A DNA stretch of 64,000 bases from Pseudomonas viciae (lineage in GTDB: Bacteria > Pseudomonadota > Gammaproteobacteria > Pseudomonadales > Pseudomonadaceae). The notes below the pieces were generated by a model. The model worked only from the letters and a program-made list of their open reading frames with translations. It had not been told where the DNA came from and searched no databases. The position numbers and the translations under genes are program-made. How positions within the stretch are numbered: the stretch's first letter is position 1; every line of letters starts with the position of its first letter. Shown here piece by piece: positions 45,792-56,955 of the stretch. The stretch spans positions 6,347,001 to 6,411,000 of the forward strand of contig NZ_CP035088.1 in the NCBI RefSeq assembly GCF_004786035.1, written 5' to 3'.

Positions 45792-46499
45792 TCACGAGGC
45801 AGCCGGGGCCACGAAGGAAATCCCGGTACGCAGCGCAGCGTTACGTACATGTTCCTGCATGGCTTTTTGTGCGGCGCCCGAAGCGCGGCGAGCCAAGGCG
45901 CGAAGAATCTTGCGATGTTCCTGCCAGGTTTCCATCGCCCGCTCCGCCCTGATGAACGGTAGTTTCTGGCTTTCCAGGAAGAGTTCGGCGCTGGCCGTGA
46001 GAATGCTCAGCATGGCCTGGTTGCCGCTGGCCAGCAGGATTCGCCGATGAAATTCGAAATCCAGGCGCGCCGCGGCGTCGAAATCCCCGATCTTCAACTC
46101 CCGGCGCATGGCTTCCACGTTGTCTTGCAGTGTGTCGAGTTCATCGGCGCTCAGCGTCACCGCCGCCAACCCCGCCGCGAAACCTTCCAGGGCGTAGCGC
46201 AACTGGAAGATATCCACTGGCGAAGCCTGAGCCGCGAAGGGCCAGCGCGACGTCGGCTCGTTCTGCAAGAGCTCCACCGGCGATTGCACGAACACCCCTT
46301 TGCCCGGCTGCACGCTGATCAGTCCCAGGGCGCTCAACGACGAAAGCGCTTCGCGCAGCGACGCCCGGCTCACACCCAGTTGCAGCGCCAGGTCCCGTTG
46401 CGACGGCAGCACATCGCCAGGCCCGAAGCCTTCATCGGCGATCAGTTTGCGAATGGCTTGCAGCGCCACTTCAGGGACGGCGCGAGAGATGGAATTCAT
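45792..46499 (-). CDS. FadR/GntR family transcriptional regulator
   Basis: This 235-residue regulator has an N-terminal GntR winged helix (LPSQRDLALQLGVSRASLREALSSLSALGLI, residues 31-61) and a C-terminal FCD helical ligand domain (about 90-225). The metal-binding positions expected in FCD include the D and H of RLDFEFHRRIL. It is divergent from an amino-acid ABC operon across a 254-base spacer and probably controls it. The spacer has TCAGACC twice (46632 and 46641), a possible binding site. Confidence 0.9.
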   Translation of the reverse strand: MNSISRAVPEVALQAIRKLIADEGFGPGDVLPSQRDLALQLGVSRASLREALSSLSALGLISVQPGKGVFVQSPVELLQNEPTSRWPFAAQASPVDIFQLRYALEGFAAGLAAVTLSADELDTLQDNVEAMRRELKIGDFDAAARLDFEFHRRILLASGNQAMLSILTASAELFLESQKLPFIRAERAMETWQEHRKILRALARRASGAAQKAMQEHVRNAALRTGISFVAPAAS

Positions 46500-46753
46500 G
46501 ATTTTTCAGACGAACCGGGCCAGTGAGCGGCTAGTTGTAAAGCTATTCGACGCGCCCGGCAAGTCGTGCCCCAGCAGGGTTCGGCGACAAATACCGACGC
46601 CCGATAACGGTGCGAAATGCAGCGCAACTGTTCAGACCAGTCAGACCGTCTCCCACCAGCAAAACCGTGGCTTTGGCGCAATAACGGGCGGTTTGGCATG
46701 GCCTGTGCTCTGTCCGAACGCAGAAATCACATCACCGATTGCGGAGATTCGCC

Positions 46754-47539
46754 ATGATTCAGCGTTGCAGCGCCCTGCTCACTGCCCTGTTTGCCAGCCT
46801 GATGCTCTGTCAGCTACCCGCCCACGCCGATGGCCTGGAAGACGTGGTCAAGCGTGGCACGCTCAAGGTCGCCGTCCCCCAGGACTTTCCCCCGTTCGGC
46901 TCGGTAGGCCCGGATATGAAGCCCCGTGGCCTGGACATCGACACTGCGAAACTGCTGGCCGACCAGCTCAAGGTCAAACTTGAACTGACGCCGGTCAACA
47001 GCACCAACCGCATCCCATTCCTGACCACCGGCAAGGTCGACCTGGTCATCTCCAGCCTGGGCAAGAACCCCGAGCGGGAAAAGGTCATCGACTTTTCCAG
47101 TGCCTACGCGCCGTTCTACCTGGCGGTGTTCGGCCCGCCCGATGCAGCCATCAATGGCCTGGATGACCTCAAGGGCAAGACCATCAGCGTCACCCGTGGC
47201 GCCATCGAAGACATCGAGCTGACCAAGGTCGCCCCCGAAGGCGCCACCATCAAGCGCTTCGAAGACAACAACTCGACCATCGCCGCCTACCTGGCCGGCC
47301 AGGTGGACCTGATTGCCAGCGGCAACGTGGTAATGGTCGCCATCAGCGAACGCAACCCCAAGCGTGTCCCGGCGCTGAAGGTGAAACTCAAGGACTCGCC
47401 GGTGTACGTCGGCGTGAACAAAAACGAGCCCGCGCTGCTGGACAAGGTCAACCAGATCCTCGCCACCGCCAAGACCGATGGCAGCCTGGAAAAGAACTCC
47501 CAGACCTGGCTCAAGCAGCCGCTGCCGGCCGACCTCTGA
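46754..47539 (+). CDS. Amino-acid ABC transporter periplasmic binding protein
   Basis: This 261-residue family 3 solute-binding protein has a signal peptide ending LPAHA and the mature start DGLEDVVKRGTLKVAVPQDFPPFGSVG. It binds a polar or charged amino acid, but the substrate is not readable from sequence. GGAG seven bases before the ATG at 46754 fixes the start. It leads a four-gene operon with two permeases and an ATPase. Confidence 0.92.
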   Translation: MIQRCSALLTALFASLMLCQLPAHADGLEDVVKRGTLKVAVPQDFPPFGSVGPDMKPRGLDIDTAKLLADQLKVKLELTPVNSTNRIPFLTTGKVDLVISSLGKNPEREKVIDFSSAYAPFYLAVFGPPDAAINGLDDLKGKTISVTRGAIEDIELTKVAPEGATIKRFEDNNSTIAAYLAGQVDLIASGNVVMVAISERNPKRVPALKVKLKDSPVYVGVNKNEPALLDKVNQILATAKTDGSLEKNSQTWLKQPLPADL

Positions 47540-47560
47540 CCGTCGCTTGAGAGGCTGAGC

Positions 47561-48229
47561 ATGGCTTATCAGTTCGATTTTCTGCCGGTGGTGCAAAACA
47601 CCGAGCTGCTGCTGCGCGGTGCCTTGTTCACCCTGGAACTGACGGCCATCGGCGCGTTGCTCGGGGTTGGCCTGGGCATCGTCGGGGCCGTGGTGCGGGC
47701 GTGGAACATACGTCCGTTCTCGGCGATCTTCGGCGTGTACGTGGAGCTGATCCGCAACACGCCGTTCCTGGTGCAGCTGTTTTTCATCTTCTTCGGCCTG
47801 CCGTCCCTGGGCTTGCAGATTTCCGAATGGCAGGCGGCGGTGCTGGCGATGGTGATCAACCTCGGCGCCTATTCCACGGAGATCATTCGTGCCGGCATCC
47901 AGGCCATCCCGCGGGGGCAGCTGGAAGCCGCCGCGGCCCTGGCGATGAGCCGCTTCGAAGCCTTCCGCCACGTGGTGCTGCTGCCGGCGCTGGGCAAGGT
48001 CTGGCCGGCCCTGAGCAGCCAGATCATCATCGTGATGCTCGGCTCGGCGGTCTGTTCGCAGATCGCCACCGAAGAATTGAGCTTCGCCGCCAACTTCATT
48101 CAGTCGCGCAACTTCCGCGCCTTTGAAACCTATGCACTGACCACGCTGATCTATTTGTGCATGGCACTGTTGATCCGCCAGTTCCTGAACTGGGTGGGTC
48201 GCCGCTACATTGCCAGGAGCAGCCAATGA
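47561..48229 (+). CDS. Amino-acid ABC transporter permease 1
   Basis: This 222-residue HisM-type permease has about five membrane segments and the cytoplasmic EAA loop (AIPRGQLEAAAALAMSRFEAFRHVVLLPALG) that docks to the ATPase. It starts 21 bases after the binding protein gene, with GAG-rich ribosome-binding sequence. Its stop overlaps the next permease start by four bases (ATGA). The two permeases likely form a heterodimeric pore. Confidence 0.93.
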   Translation: MAYQFDFLPVVQNTELLLRGALFTLELTAIGALLGVGLGIVGAVVRAWNIRPFSAIFGVYVELIRNTPFLVQLFFIFFGLPSLGLQISEWQAAVLAMVINLGAYSTEIIRAGIQAIPRGQLEAAAALAMSRFEAFRHVVLLPALGKVWPALSSQIIIVMLGSAVCSQIATEELSFAANFIQSRNFRAFETYALTTLIYLCMALLIRQFLNWVGRRYIARSSQ

Positions 48230-48876
48230 GCGATTTCACTTTCTGGGACGTGGTGCGCAACCTGCTCACGGGCTTGCAATGGACCCTGGCCTTGTCGTTG
48301 GTAGCGTTTATCGGCGGCGGGCTGATCGGCCTGCTGGTCATGGTCTTGCGCATTTCCAAAAACGCCCTGCCCCGCAACGTCGCCCGCACCTACATTGAGC
48401 TGTTCCAAGGCACGCCGCTGTTGATGCAGCTGTTCCTGGTGTTCTTCGGCGTGGCCCTGGCCGGGGTGGAGATTTCGCCCTGGATGGCCGCGGCGATTGC
48501 CTTGACGCTGTTTACCAGTGCCTATCTGGCGGAGATCTGGCGCGGTTGCGTCGAAGCGATCCCCAACGGTCAGTGGGAAGCCTCTTCGAGCCTGGCCCTC
48601 AACCCGCTGGAACAGTTGCGCTACGTGATCCTGCCCCAAGCCCTGCGCATCGCCGTGGCGCCGACCGTGGGCTTTTCGGTGCAGGTGGTCAAAGGCACCG
48701 CAGTGACCTCGATCATTGGTTTTACCGAACTGACCAAGACCGGCGGCATGCTCGCCAACGCCACGTTCGAGCCGTTCATGGTGTATGGCTTGGTGGCCCT
48801 CGGTTACTTCCTGCTCTGCTACCCCTTGTCCCTCAGTGCGCGCTACCTGGAAAGGAGACTGCATGCCTCTGCTTAG
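48226..48876 (+). CDS. Amino-acid ABC transporter permease 2
   Basis: This 216-residue permease of the same polar amino-acid family has the EAA loop (AIPNGQWEASSSLALNPLEQLRYVILPQALR) near residue 125. It overlaps the first permease by four bases and the ATPase start by 14 bases, a tightly coupled unit. The duplicated subunits look diverged enough to be a stable heterodimer. Confidence 0.93.
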   Translation: MSDFTFWDVVRNLLTGLQWTLALSLVAFIGGGLIGLLVMVLRISKNALPRNVARTYIELFQGTPLLMQLFLVFFGVALAGVEISPWMAAAIALTLFTSAYLAEIWRGCVEAIPNGQWEASSSLALNPLEQLRYVILPQALRIAVAPTVGFSVQVVKGTAVTSIIGFTELTKTGGMLANATFEPFMVYGLVALGYFLLCYPLSLSARYLERRLHASA

Positions 48877-49597
48877 AATTTCCGCCCTGCATAAATACTA
48901 CGGCGATCACCACGTGCTCAAAGGCATCGACCTGACCGTCGAGGAAGGCCAGGTGGTGGCGATCATCGGCCGCAGTGGCTCGGGCAAATCCACTTTGCTG
49001 CGCACCCTCAATGGCCTGGAGTCGATCAACGACGGCGTGATCGAAGTGGATGGCGAATACCTTGACGCCGCTCGTGCCGACCTGCGCAGCCTGCGGCAGA
49101 AAGTCGGGATGGTGTTCCAACAGTTCAACCTGTTCCCGCACCTGACGGTCGGCGAGAACGTGATGCTCGCACCGCAGGTTGTACAGAAAGTACCCAAGGC
49201 CAAGGCGGCTGAATTGGCGCGGCAGATGCTGGAACGGGTCGGCCTCGGCGAGAAGTTTGACGCCTTCCCTGACCGTTTGTCCGGTGGTCAGCAACAACGG
49301 GTAGCCATTGCCCGGGCCCTGGCGATGTCGCCGAAAGTACTGCTGTGCGACGAAATCACCTCGGCCCTGGACCCGGAACTGGTCAATGAAGTGCTCAGCG
49401 TGGTGCGGCAACTGGCCAAGGAAGGCATGACCCTGATCATGGTCACCCATGAAATGCGTTTCGCCCGGGAGGTCGGGGATAAACTGGTGTTCATGCACCA
49501 GGGCAAGGTGCATGAGGTCGGCGATCCCAAAGTGTTGTTCGCCGAGCCGCAGACGGCGGAGCTGGCGAATTTCATTGGGACGGTCGAACACGCCTGA
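48863..49597 (+). CDS. Amino-acid ABC transporter ATP-binding protein
   Basis: This 244-residue GlnQ-type ATPase has Walker A (GRSGSGKST), the Q-loop FQQFNLFPH, signature LSGGQQQR, Walker B ending LLCDEITSALDPE and the switch His in VTHEM. GGAG lies five bases before the ATG at 48863. It ends the operon. Downstream is a nested pair of repeats and no clear simple terminator. Confidence 0.94.
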   Translation: MPLLRISALHKYYGDHHVLKGIDLTVEEGQVVAIIGRSGSGKSTLLRTLNGLESINDGVIEVDGEYLDAARADLRSLRQKVGMVFQQFNLFPHLTVGENVMLAPQVVQKVPKAKAAELARQMLERVGLGEKFDAFPDRLSGGQQQRVAIARALAMSPKVLLCDEITSALDPELVNEVLSVVRQLAKEGMTLIMVTHEMRFAREVGDKLVFMHQGKVHEVGDPKVLFAEPQTAELANFIGTVEHA

Positions 49598-49603
49598 TCG
49601 CGC

Positions 49604-49767
49604 CTGTGGCGGGGGCGCAAGCTCGCGCTCGGTTGCACTGTAGGAGCTGCCGAAGGCTGTGATCTTTTGATCTTTCGCTTGAGACTCAAGCGTCCGGGGA
49701 AAGATCGCAGCCTCGCTTCGCTCGGCAGCTCCTACGGGCCCAGCGGGAGCAAGCGCCCTCGCCACAG
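49604..49767. repeat. Nested repeat: one inverted repeat inside another
   Basis: The outer arms (CTGTGGCGGGGGCGCAAGC at 49604 and GCGGGAGCAAGCGCCCTCGCCACAG ending 49767) are a REP pair of the GTGGCGAGGGAGC family. Inside them, from 49640 to 49735, is an inverted repeat of the other family (GTAGGAGCTGCCGAAGGCTG...CTCGGCAGCTCCTAC). It looks as if one element inserted into the spacer of another. Confidence 0.8.
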
Positions 49768-49862
49768 TAAGCTGCTCTGGCTCAAGGGTTTGGATCAGGC
49801 GCGTTGGCGTAAGCGGTTGATCGTGGCAGGATGTCGAGGTTATCGACCGAGACTTTTTGACC

Positions 49863-51365
49863 ATGCCGCCATCCCAAGCCAAGAATCTGTCCCTGATTGC
49901 TGCCATAGACCTGGGCTCCAATAGCTTCCACATGGTCGTCGCCAAGGCCCAGAACGGGGAAATCCGCATTCTTGAGCGACTCGGCGAGAAGGTCCAACTG
50001 GCTGCCGGTATCGACGAAGAGCGCAAGCTGAGCGAAGAATCCATCCAGCGCGGGCTCGATTGCCTCAAGCGATTCGCGCAACTGATCAACGGTCTGCCCT
50101 TGGGCGCGGTGCGGATCGTGGGCACAAACGCCCTGCGCGAAGCGCGTAACCGTGGCGAATTCATTCACCGCGCCGAAGAGATTCTCGGCCACCCGGTAGA
50201 GGTTATCTCCGGCCGTGAAGAGGCCCGCCTGATCTACCTCGGCGTGTCCCACACCCTGGCCGATACCCCAGGCAAGCGCCTGGTAGCCGACATCGGCGGC
50301 GGCAGTACCGAATTCATCATTGGCCAGCGTTTCGAGCCGCTGCTGCGCGAAAGTCTGCAGATGGGCTGCGTCAGCTACACCCAGCGCTATTTCCGCGACG
50401 GCAAGATCACCCCGGCTCGCTACGCCCAGGCCTATACGGCGGCGCGCCTGGAAATCATGAGCATCGAACATGCCCTGCACCGCCTGACCTGGGATGAAGC
50501 CATCGGCTCCTCGGGCACCATTCGCGCCATTGGCCTGGCGCTCAAGGCCGGCGGTCACGGCACCGGCGAGGTCAACGCCGAAGGTCTGGCCTGGCTCAAG
50601 CGCCGGGTGTTCAAACTCGGCGATGTAGACAAGATCGACTTCGAAGGCATCAAGCCTGACCGCCGGGCGATTTTCCCGGCGGGCCTGGCGATTCTGGAAG
50701 CGATTTTCGACGCCCTTGAACTGCAACGCATGGACCATTGCGAGGGTGCGCTGCGCGAAGGCGTGCTGTATGACCTACTGGGGCGTCATCACCACGAAGA
50801 TGTCCGTGAACGCACCCTGGGCTCACTCATGGAGCGTTATCACGTCGACCAGGAACAGGCCGCGCGGGTCGAGCGCAAGGCGCTGCATGCCTTCGACCAG
50901 GTGGCCGATGACTGGGACCTGAACGACGGTGTCTGGCGCGAACTGCTGGGCTGGGCCGCCAAGGTGCATGAAGTGGGCCTGGACATCGCCCACTATCACT
51001 ACCACAAGCACGGCGCCTACCTGATCGAGCACTCGGACCTGGCAGGCTTCTCCCGGGAAGACCAGCAGATGCTTGCGCTATTGGTGCGCGGCCACCGACG
51101 CAATATTCCCAAGGATAAATTTGCCGAGTTCGGCGATGAAGGCATCAAACTGATTCGCCTGTGCGTGCTGCTGCGCTTTGCGATTCTGTTCCACCACATC
51201 CGCGGCACCCAGGAAATGCCCCAGGTGGCCCTGCACGCCGATGGCGATCAATTGGATGTAATGTTTCCCGAGGGCTGGCTGGAAGAGAACCAACTGACCC
51301 AGGCCGACTTCGCCCAGGAGGCCGAATGGCTTACGCGGGTCGGGATTGTGCTGAACATTCACTGA
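49863..51365 (+). CDS. ppx: Exopolyphosphatase
   Basis: This 500-residue Ppx/GppA enzyme has the ASKHA-fold phosphate loops ([15 protein letters not shown] and [14 protein letters not shown]) and a catalytic glutamate expected in [12 protein letters not shown]. The C-terminal half (about 310-500) is the HD-like helical domain with H-rich HYHYHKH. It removes terminal phosphates from polyphosphate. ATG at 49863 is preferred to a TTG two codons earlier. It converges on ppk, the typical Pseudomonas arrangement. Confidence 0.95.
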   Translation: MPPSQAKNLSLIAAIDLGSNSFHMVVAKAQNGEIRILERLGEKVQLAAGIDEERKLSEESIQRGLDCLKRFAQLINGLPLGAVRIVGTNALREARNRGEFIHRAEEILGHPVEVISGREEARLIYLGVSHTLADTPGKRLVADIGGGSTEFIIGQRFEPLLRESLQMGCVSYTQRYFRDGKITPARYAQAYTAARLEIMSIEHALHRLTWDEAIGSSGTIRAIGLALKAGGHGTGEVNAEGLAWLKRRVFKLGDVDKIDFEGIKPDRRAIFPAGLAILEAIFDALELQRMDHCEGALREGVLYDLLGRHHHEDVRERTLGSLMERYHVDQEQAARVERKALHAFDQVADDWDLNDGVWRELLGWAAKVHEVGLDIAHYHYHKHGAYLIEHSDLAGFSREDQQMLALLVRGHRRNIPKDKFAEFGDEGIKLIRLCVLLRFAILFHHIRGTQEMPQVALHADGDQLDVMFPEGWLEENQLTQADFAQEAEWLTRVGIVLNIH

Positions 51366-51387
51366 TCGGCACCACGGCAGGCTCCCC

Positions 51388-51524
51388 CGTAGCGAGGGAG
51401 CTTGCTCCCGCTCGGCTGCGCAGCCGTCGCAGGATCTGCCTGAAATGGAATTTTTCCTGACACACCGAGCTGAATGGCTTCAGGGCTGCTTCGCAGCCCA
51501 GCGGGAGCAGGCTCCCTCGCCACA
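51388..51524. repeat. Inverted REP pair (GTGGCGAGGGAGC family) between ppx and ppk
   Basis: CGTAGCGAGGGAGCTTGCTCCCGCTCGGCTGCGCAGCCG and an inverted GGCTGCTTCGCAGCCCAGCGGGAGCAGGCTCCCTCGCCAC lie 50 bases apart. It is the long form with the extra GC-rich hairpin, as at 1.4 kb, and separates the convergent genes. Confidence 0.88.
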
Positions 51525-51548
51525 AAAACCAAGCTCGCCTCCAGGCGT

Positions 51549-53765
51549 TTAACGAACCGCCAACACCGGGCTGCTCAGACGCTCCAGCAAGGTCGCCTGG
51601 GCGCTGCGCGGGTTCTGGTTGCCAGTCGGCGTGTTGCGGATGTAGCGACCATCCGACTGCAGGCTCCAGCTGTGGGTGTTGTCGGTAAGGTAGCTTTCCA
51701 GCTCTTTCTTGACCCGCAGGATCAGCTTCTTGCCTTCCACCGGGAAGCAAGTCTCGACCCGCTTGTCGAGGTTGCGCTCCATCCAGTCGGCGCTGGAGAG
51801 GAACATCTGCTCCTCGCCACCGTTGAGGAAGTAGAACACCCGGGTATGCTCCAGGAAACGCCCAATGATCGAGCGTACATGGATGTTATGGGAAACCCCC
51901 GGAATGCCCGGTCGCAGGCAGCACATGCCCCGCACCACCAGGTCGATGCGCACGCCCGACTGACTGGCCTTGTACAACGCGCGGATGATTTTCGGGTCGG
52001 TCAGCGAGTTGAACTTGGCAATGATATGGGCCGGCTTGCCTTCCAGGGCGAACTGGGTTTCCCGGGCGATCATGTCGAGCATGCCCTTTTTCAGGGTGAA
52101 CGGCGCATGCAACAGCTTCTTCATGCGCAGGGTCTTGCCCATGCCGATCAACTGGCTGAACAACTTGCCGACGTCTTCGCACAAGGCGTCGTCCGAGGTC
52201 AGCAGGCTGTAGTCGGTATATAGACGGGCGTTGGCCGCGTGATAGTTACCGGTGCCCAAGTGAGCGTAACGCACGATCTCACCGGCTTCGCGGCGCAGGA
52301 TGAGCATCATCTTGGCGTGGGTCTTGAAGCCGACCACGCCGTAGATCACCACCGCACCGGCCGCTTGCAGGCGGCTGGCCAGTTGCAGGTTGGATTCTTC
52401 ATCGAAGCGTGCGCGCAATTCGATCACCGCTGTGACTTCCTTGCCGTTTCGCGCCGCGTCCACCAGGGCATCGACGATTTCCGAGTTGGCGCCACTGCGG
52501 TACAGGGTCTGGCGCACCGCCAATACGTGGGGATCCTTGGCCGCTTGGCGCAGCAGGTCGACCACCGGGGTGAAGGACTCGAACGGGTGCAACAGCAGGA
52601 TGTCCTGCTTGCTGACCACGCTGAAAATATTCTCACTGTTCTGCAGCAGTTTCGGGATCTGCGGCGTGAACGGCAGGTATTGCAGTTCCGGATGGCTGTC
52701 CAGGCCCGTGATGCTGAACAGCCGGGTCAGGTTGACCGGACCGTTGACCTGATACAGCTCGGTCTCATGCAGATTGAATTGCTTGAGCAGATAATCAGAC
52801 AGGTGTTTGGGGCAGGTATCGGCCACTTCCAGGCGCACCGCATCGCCGTAGCGACGGGAGAACAACTCACCGCGCAGGGCACGGGCCAGGTCTTCGACGT
52901 CCTCGGTGTCCACCGACAGGTCGGCGTTACGGGTCAGGCGGAACTGGTAGCAACCCTTGACCTTCATGCCCTGGAACAGGTCATCGGCGTGGGCATGGAT
53001 CATCGACGACAGGAACACATAATTGTCGCCGGGGCCGCCGACGTCTTCCGGCACGCGGATGATGCGCGGCAACAGGCGTGGCGCCGGAATGATCGCCAGG
53101 CCGGAATCGCGACCGAAGGCGTCGATGCCTTCCAGTTCGACGATGAAGTTCAGGCTCTTGTTGACCAGCAACGGGAACGGGTGCGTGGGGTCGAGGCCGA
53201 TCGGCGTAATGATCGGCGCGATCTCGTCACGGAAATAGCGACGTACCCAGGTCTTGATCTTGGTGTTCCAGTAGCGGCGACGGATGAAGCGCACCTGGTG
53301 CTTTTCCAGCTCTGGCAACAGGATCTCGTTGAGGATCGCGTATTGGCGGTCAACGTGGCCATGGACCAGTTCGCTGATGCGCGCCAGGGCCTGATGCGGC
53401 TGCAGGCCATCGGCACCGGCCTGTTCCCGGGCAAAGGTGATTTGCTTCTTCAGGCCGGCAACACGAATTTCGAAGAACTCGTCCAGGTTGCTGGAAAAGA
53501 TCAACAGGAACTTCAGGCGTTCCAGCAGCGGGTAGGACTCGTCCAGCGCCTGTTCCAGCACGCGGATGTTGAACTGCAGTTGCGACAGCTCGCGATGGAT
53601 GTACAGGCTGCTGTCATCCAGGTTGGGTACGGCAATCGCCGGGGCCGGGGGCGGCTCGATGACAGCCGGGGGAGCAGGCTCCAGCTCCGGCGGTGTTTCG
53701 GCAATTTGCTCGACCACGGGTTGAGCGTCTTTTACGGCAACTTCAGAGAGTCCTTCGGTATTCAT
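51549..53765 (-). CDS. ppk: Polyphosphate kinase 1
   Basis: This 738-residue PPK1 has the family order: N domain (about 50-150), head domain, and two C-terminal catalytic domains of the phospholipase D-like fold with the autophosphorylated histidine in [18 protein letters not shown]. It polymerises ATP gamma-phosphate into polyphosphate at the membrane. The first 45 residues are a proline- and glutamate-rich tail absent from the E. coli enzyme. The start at 53765 has AGGAATTTGCGATG upstream, an acceptable site. Confidence 0.96.
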   Translation of the reverse strand: MNTEGLSEVAVKDAQPVVEQIAETPPELEPAPPAVIEPPPAPAIAVPNLDDSSLYIHRELSQLQFNIRVLEQALDESYPLLERLKFLLIFSSNLDEFFEIRVAGLKKQITFAREQAGADGLQPHQALARISELVHGHVDRQYAILNEILLPELEKHQVRFIRRRYWNTKIKTWVRRYFRDEIAPIITPIGLDPTHPFPLLVNKSLNFIVELEGIDAFGRDSGLAIIPAPRLLPRIIRVPEDVGGPGDNYVFLSSMIHAHADDLFQGMKVKGCYQFRLTRNADLSVDTEDVEDLARALRGELFSRRYGDAVRLEVADTCPKHLSDYLLKQFNLHETELYQVNGPVNLTRLFSITGLDSHPELQYLPFTPQIPKLLQNSENIFSVVSKQDILLLHPFESFTPVVDLLRQAAKDPHVLAVRQTLYRSGANSEIVDALVDAARNGKEVTAVIELRARFDEESNLQLASRLQAAGAVVIYGVVGFKTHAKMMLILRREAGEIVRYAHLGTGNYHAANARLYTDYSLLTSDDALCEDVGKLFSQLIGMGKTLRMKKLLHAPFTLKKGMLDMIARETQFALEGKPAHIIAKFNSLTDPKIIRALYKASQSGVRIDLVVRGMCCLRPGIPGVSHNIHVRSIIGRFLEHTRVFYFLNGGEEQMFLSSADWMERNLDKRVETCFPVEGKKLILRVKKELESYLTDNTHSWSLQSDGRYIRNTPTGNQNPRSAQATLLERLSSPVLAVR

Positions 53766-53782
53766 CGCAAATTCCTGGGAGG

Positions 53783-54898
<1,116 letters not shown>

Positions 54899-55001
54899 TT
54901 ATTGTCATTGTAGGAATTGTTCACGTCGAGACACATTTCGATACTTTCCTGAATGTGCCTGAAGGGTTAGGCTGCGCGTTCATTTCGCCAGCACCCAGAC
55001 A

Positions 55002-55625
55002 ATGCTCCAACAATTTCTGCATGACTTCGGCTACTTGGCCCTGTTTATCGGCACGTTCTTCGAAGGCGAAACCATCCTCGTGCTCGCAGGCTTCCTGGCG
55101 TTCCGTGGCTACATGGACATCAACCTGGTCGTGGTCGTGGCGTTTTGCGGCAGCTACGCGGGCGATCAGCTGTGGTATTTCCTGGGACGCAAACACGGGC
55201 GCAAGCTGCTGGCGCGCAAACCGCGCTGGCAATTGATGGGTGATCGCGCGCTGGAGCACATTCGCAAGCATCCGGACATCTGGGTCCTGAGCTTTCGCTT
55301 CGTCTATGGCCTGCGCACGGTGATGCCGGTGGCCATCGGCCTGTCAGGCTATCCGCCGGGCCGCTACCTGTTGCTCAACGGCATCGGTGCGGCGATCTGG
55401 GCCACGGCACTGGCAGCTGCCGCCTACCACTTTGGCGCGGTGCTCGAAGGCATGCTGGGCAGCATCAAGAAATACGAGCTGTGGGTACTCGGAGCCCTGC
55501 TGGTGCTGGGCTTGTGCCTGTGGGCGCGCCGACGCATCAAGAATGCGCGACTGGCAAAAAAAGTCCTTGAGGCCGAGCGGCTGGAACAGGCTCGATCCGG
55601 CGAATCTACGACGCCAACCGAGTAA
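55002..55625 (+). CDS. DedA family membrane protein
   Basis: This 207-residue protein has the DedA domain with GTFFEGETILVLAGFLAFRG near the N-terminus and FRFVYGLRTVMPVAIGLSG in the middle, the latter carrying arginines essential for transport in this family. About five membrane segments are seen, followed by a charged tail. DedA proteins include undecaprenyl-phosphate and phospholipid flippases. It overlaps the convergent sterol-desaturase gene by 20 bases. Confidence 0.92.
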   Translation: MLQQFLHDFGYLALFIGTFFEGETILVLAGFLAFRGYMDINLVVVVAFCGSYAGDQLWYFLGRKHGRKLLARKPRWQLMGDRALEHIRKHPDIWVLSFRFVYGLRTVMPVAIGLSGYPPGRYLLLNGIGAAIWATALAAAAYHFGAVLEGMLGSIKKYELWVLGALLVLGLCLWARRRIKNARLAKKVLEAERLEQARSGESTTPTE

Positions 55626-56841
55626 GTCGTTTGCGACAGCAATACAGCCCGATACCGCTAAGCAGGCTGTAGCTGAGCAGACCGAGCCAGGCCACGGAAC
55701 TGGCCGACCACAACCCGACCAGCGGCGCCAACCACACCAGCGGCAGGTTCGAGGCCAGCCGCAACAGCTCCAGCCTCAGCGCCCATGGGCGATTCTCCAG
55801 GGCCACGCCCAGCACGAACAAACCCAACGCCACCGTGCCCCAACCCAGCACCAGGGCGGCGACCGGCAAGCTGTTCTCCAGGTTCATCAAGTAGCTGCCC
55901 AACGCGATATAGACGCAGAACTGCAGCGCCACGTACCACTGTTGATGCCCGTCCAGCGGCACCTCGAATTTGCGGAACTGACTCAGGTCCGGCTTGTTCA
56001 GCGGGAACCTGGCGGCCACGTCCGCCGGCCGCCATCCGGTGGGCATGAACCAGATCCGCAGCTTGTCCCAGCCGCGCTCGGCCCGTCGGGCATCCGCCCA
56101 TAGCTGTGCATAAAACTGCAGGTTCGCCCACAACGGATTCCAGCTGGCCAGCGGCGTGGTCACGCCAAAAATCACCGGCTCGTTGTCGTCCTCTTCCTGG
56201 AAGGTGCCAAACAGACGGTCCCAAATAATGAACACCCCGCCGTAGTTACGATCCATGTAGAGAGGGTTCTGTGCATGGTGGGCACGATGATTGGAGGGCG
56301 TAACGAAGCACCACTCCAGCCAGCCGAGCTTGGGAATATGTTGGGTGTGGACCCAGAACTGGTACAGCAGATTCAACGCCGCAACGCTGACGAACACCAC
56401 CAGCGGCACGCCGAGCACAGCCAGCGGCAGGTAGAAAATCCAGCTCAGCACAAACCCGGTGCTGGTCTGGCGCAACGCGGTGGAAAGGTTGTAGTCCTCG
56501 CTCTGGTGGTGCACCGAATGAGCGGCCCAGAGGATGTTGCGCTCATGGCCCAGGCGGTGCAGCCAGTAGTAGCAGAAGTCGTAGAACACGAAAGCGAACA
56601 CCCAGACCCAGGCCTGGTCAGCAGCCAATTGAATGACGGCCAGATGCTCCACCGCAAAGGCGTAGGTCACCAGCCCCACACCCTTGGTCAACAGGCCAGT
56701 GGTGGTGGACAGCACACCGGTGCTCAGGCTGTTGATCGCGTCCGCCAAACGGTAGTGGCTCACGCCTCGCCAGCGATCAACCAGCAACTCGACGGCAATC
56801 AGCACGAAGAAGAACGGCACGGCATACAGAATGAAATTCAT
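55606..56841 (-). CDS. Sterol desaturase/fatty acid hydroxylase family protein
   Basis: This 411-residue membrane enzyme has the di-iron histidine boxes HRLGHE, HSVHH and NHRAHH between residues 95 and 185, plus hydrophobic segments at both ends. Family members hydroxylate or desaturate lipids or sterol-like compounds; the substrate in Pseudomonas is unknown. Its 3' end overlaps dedA by 20 bases and its start is divergent from elbB. Confidence 0.9.
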   Translation of the reverse strand: MNFILYAVPFFFVLIAVELLVDRWRGVSHYRLADAINSLSTGVLSTTTGLLTKGVGLVTYAFAVEHLAVIQLAADQAWVWVFAFVFYDFCYYWLHRLGHERNILWAAHSVHHQSEDYNLSTALRQTSTGFVLSWIFYLPLAVLGVPLVVFVSVAALNLLYQFWVHTQHIPKLGWLEWCFVTPSNHRAHHAQNPLYMDRNYGGVFIIWDRLFGTFQEEDDNEPVIFGVTTPLASWNPLWANLQFYAQLWADARRAERGWDKLRIWFMPTGWRPADVAARFPLNKPDLSQFRKFEVPLDGHQQWYVALQFCVYIALGSYLMNLENSLPVAALVLGWGTVALGLFVLGVALENRPWALRLELLRLASNLPLVWLAPLVGLWSASSVAWLGLLSYSLLSGIGLYCCRKRLTRLAS

Positions 56842-56955
56842 GACGCGACCCGAGCATGGAGTTAACCGGCAGATTAGGTGTAGCCGCTGGAGAACCCTAT
56901 GGCAACGAGTGACAAATTAGTGGACATTTAACGCCATGAATCTGGAGAAAAACCC

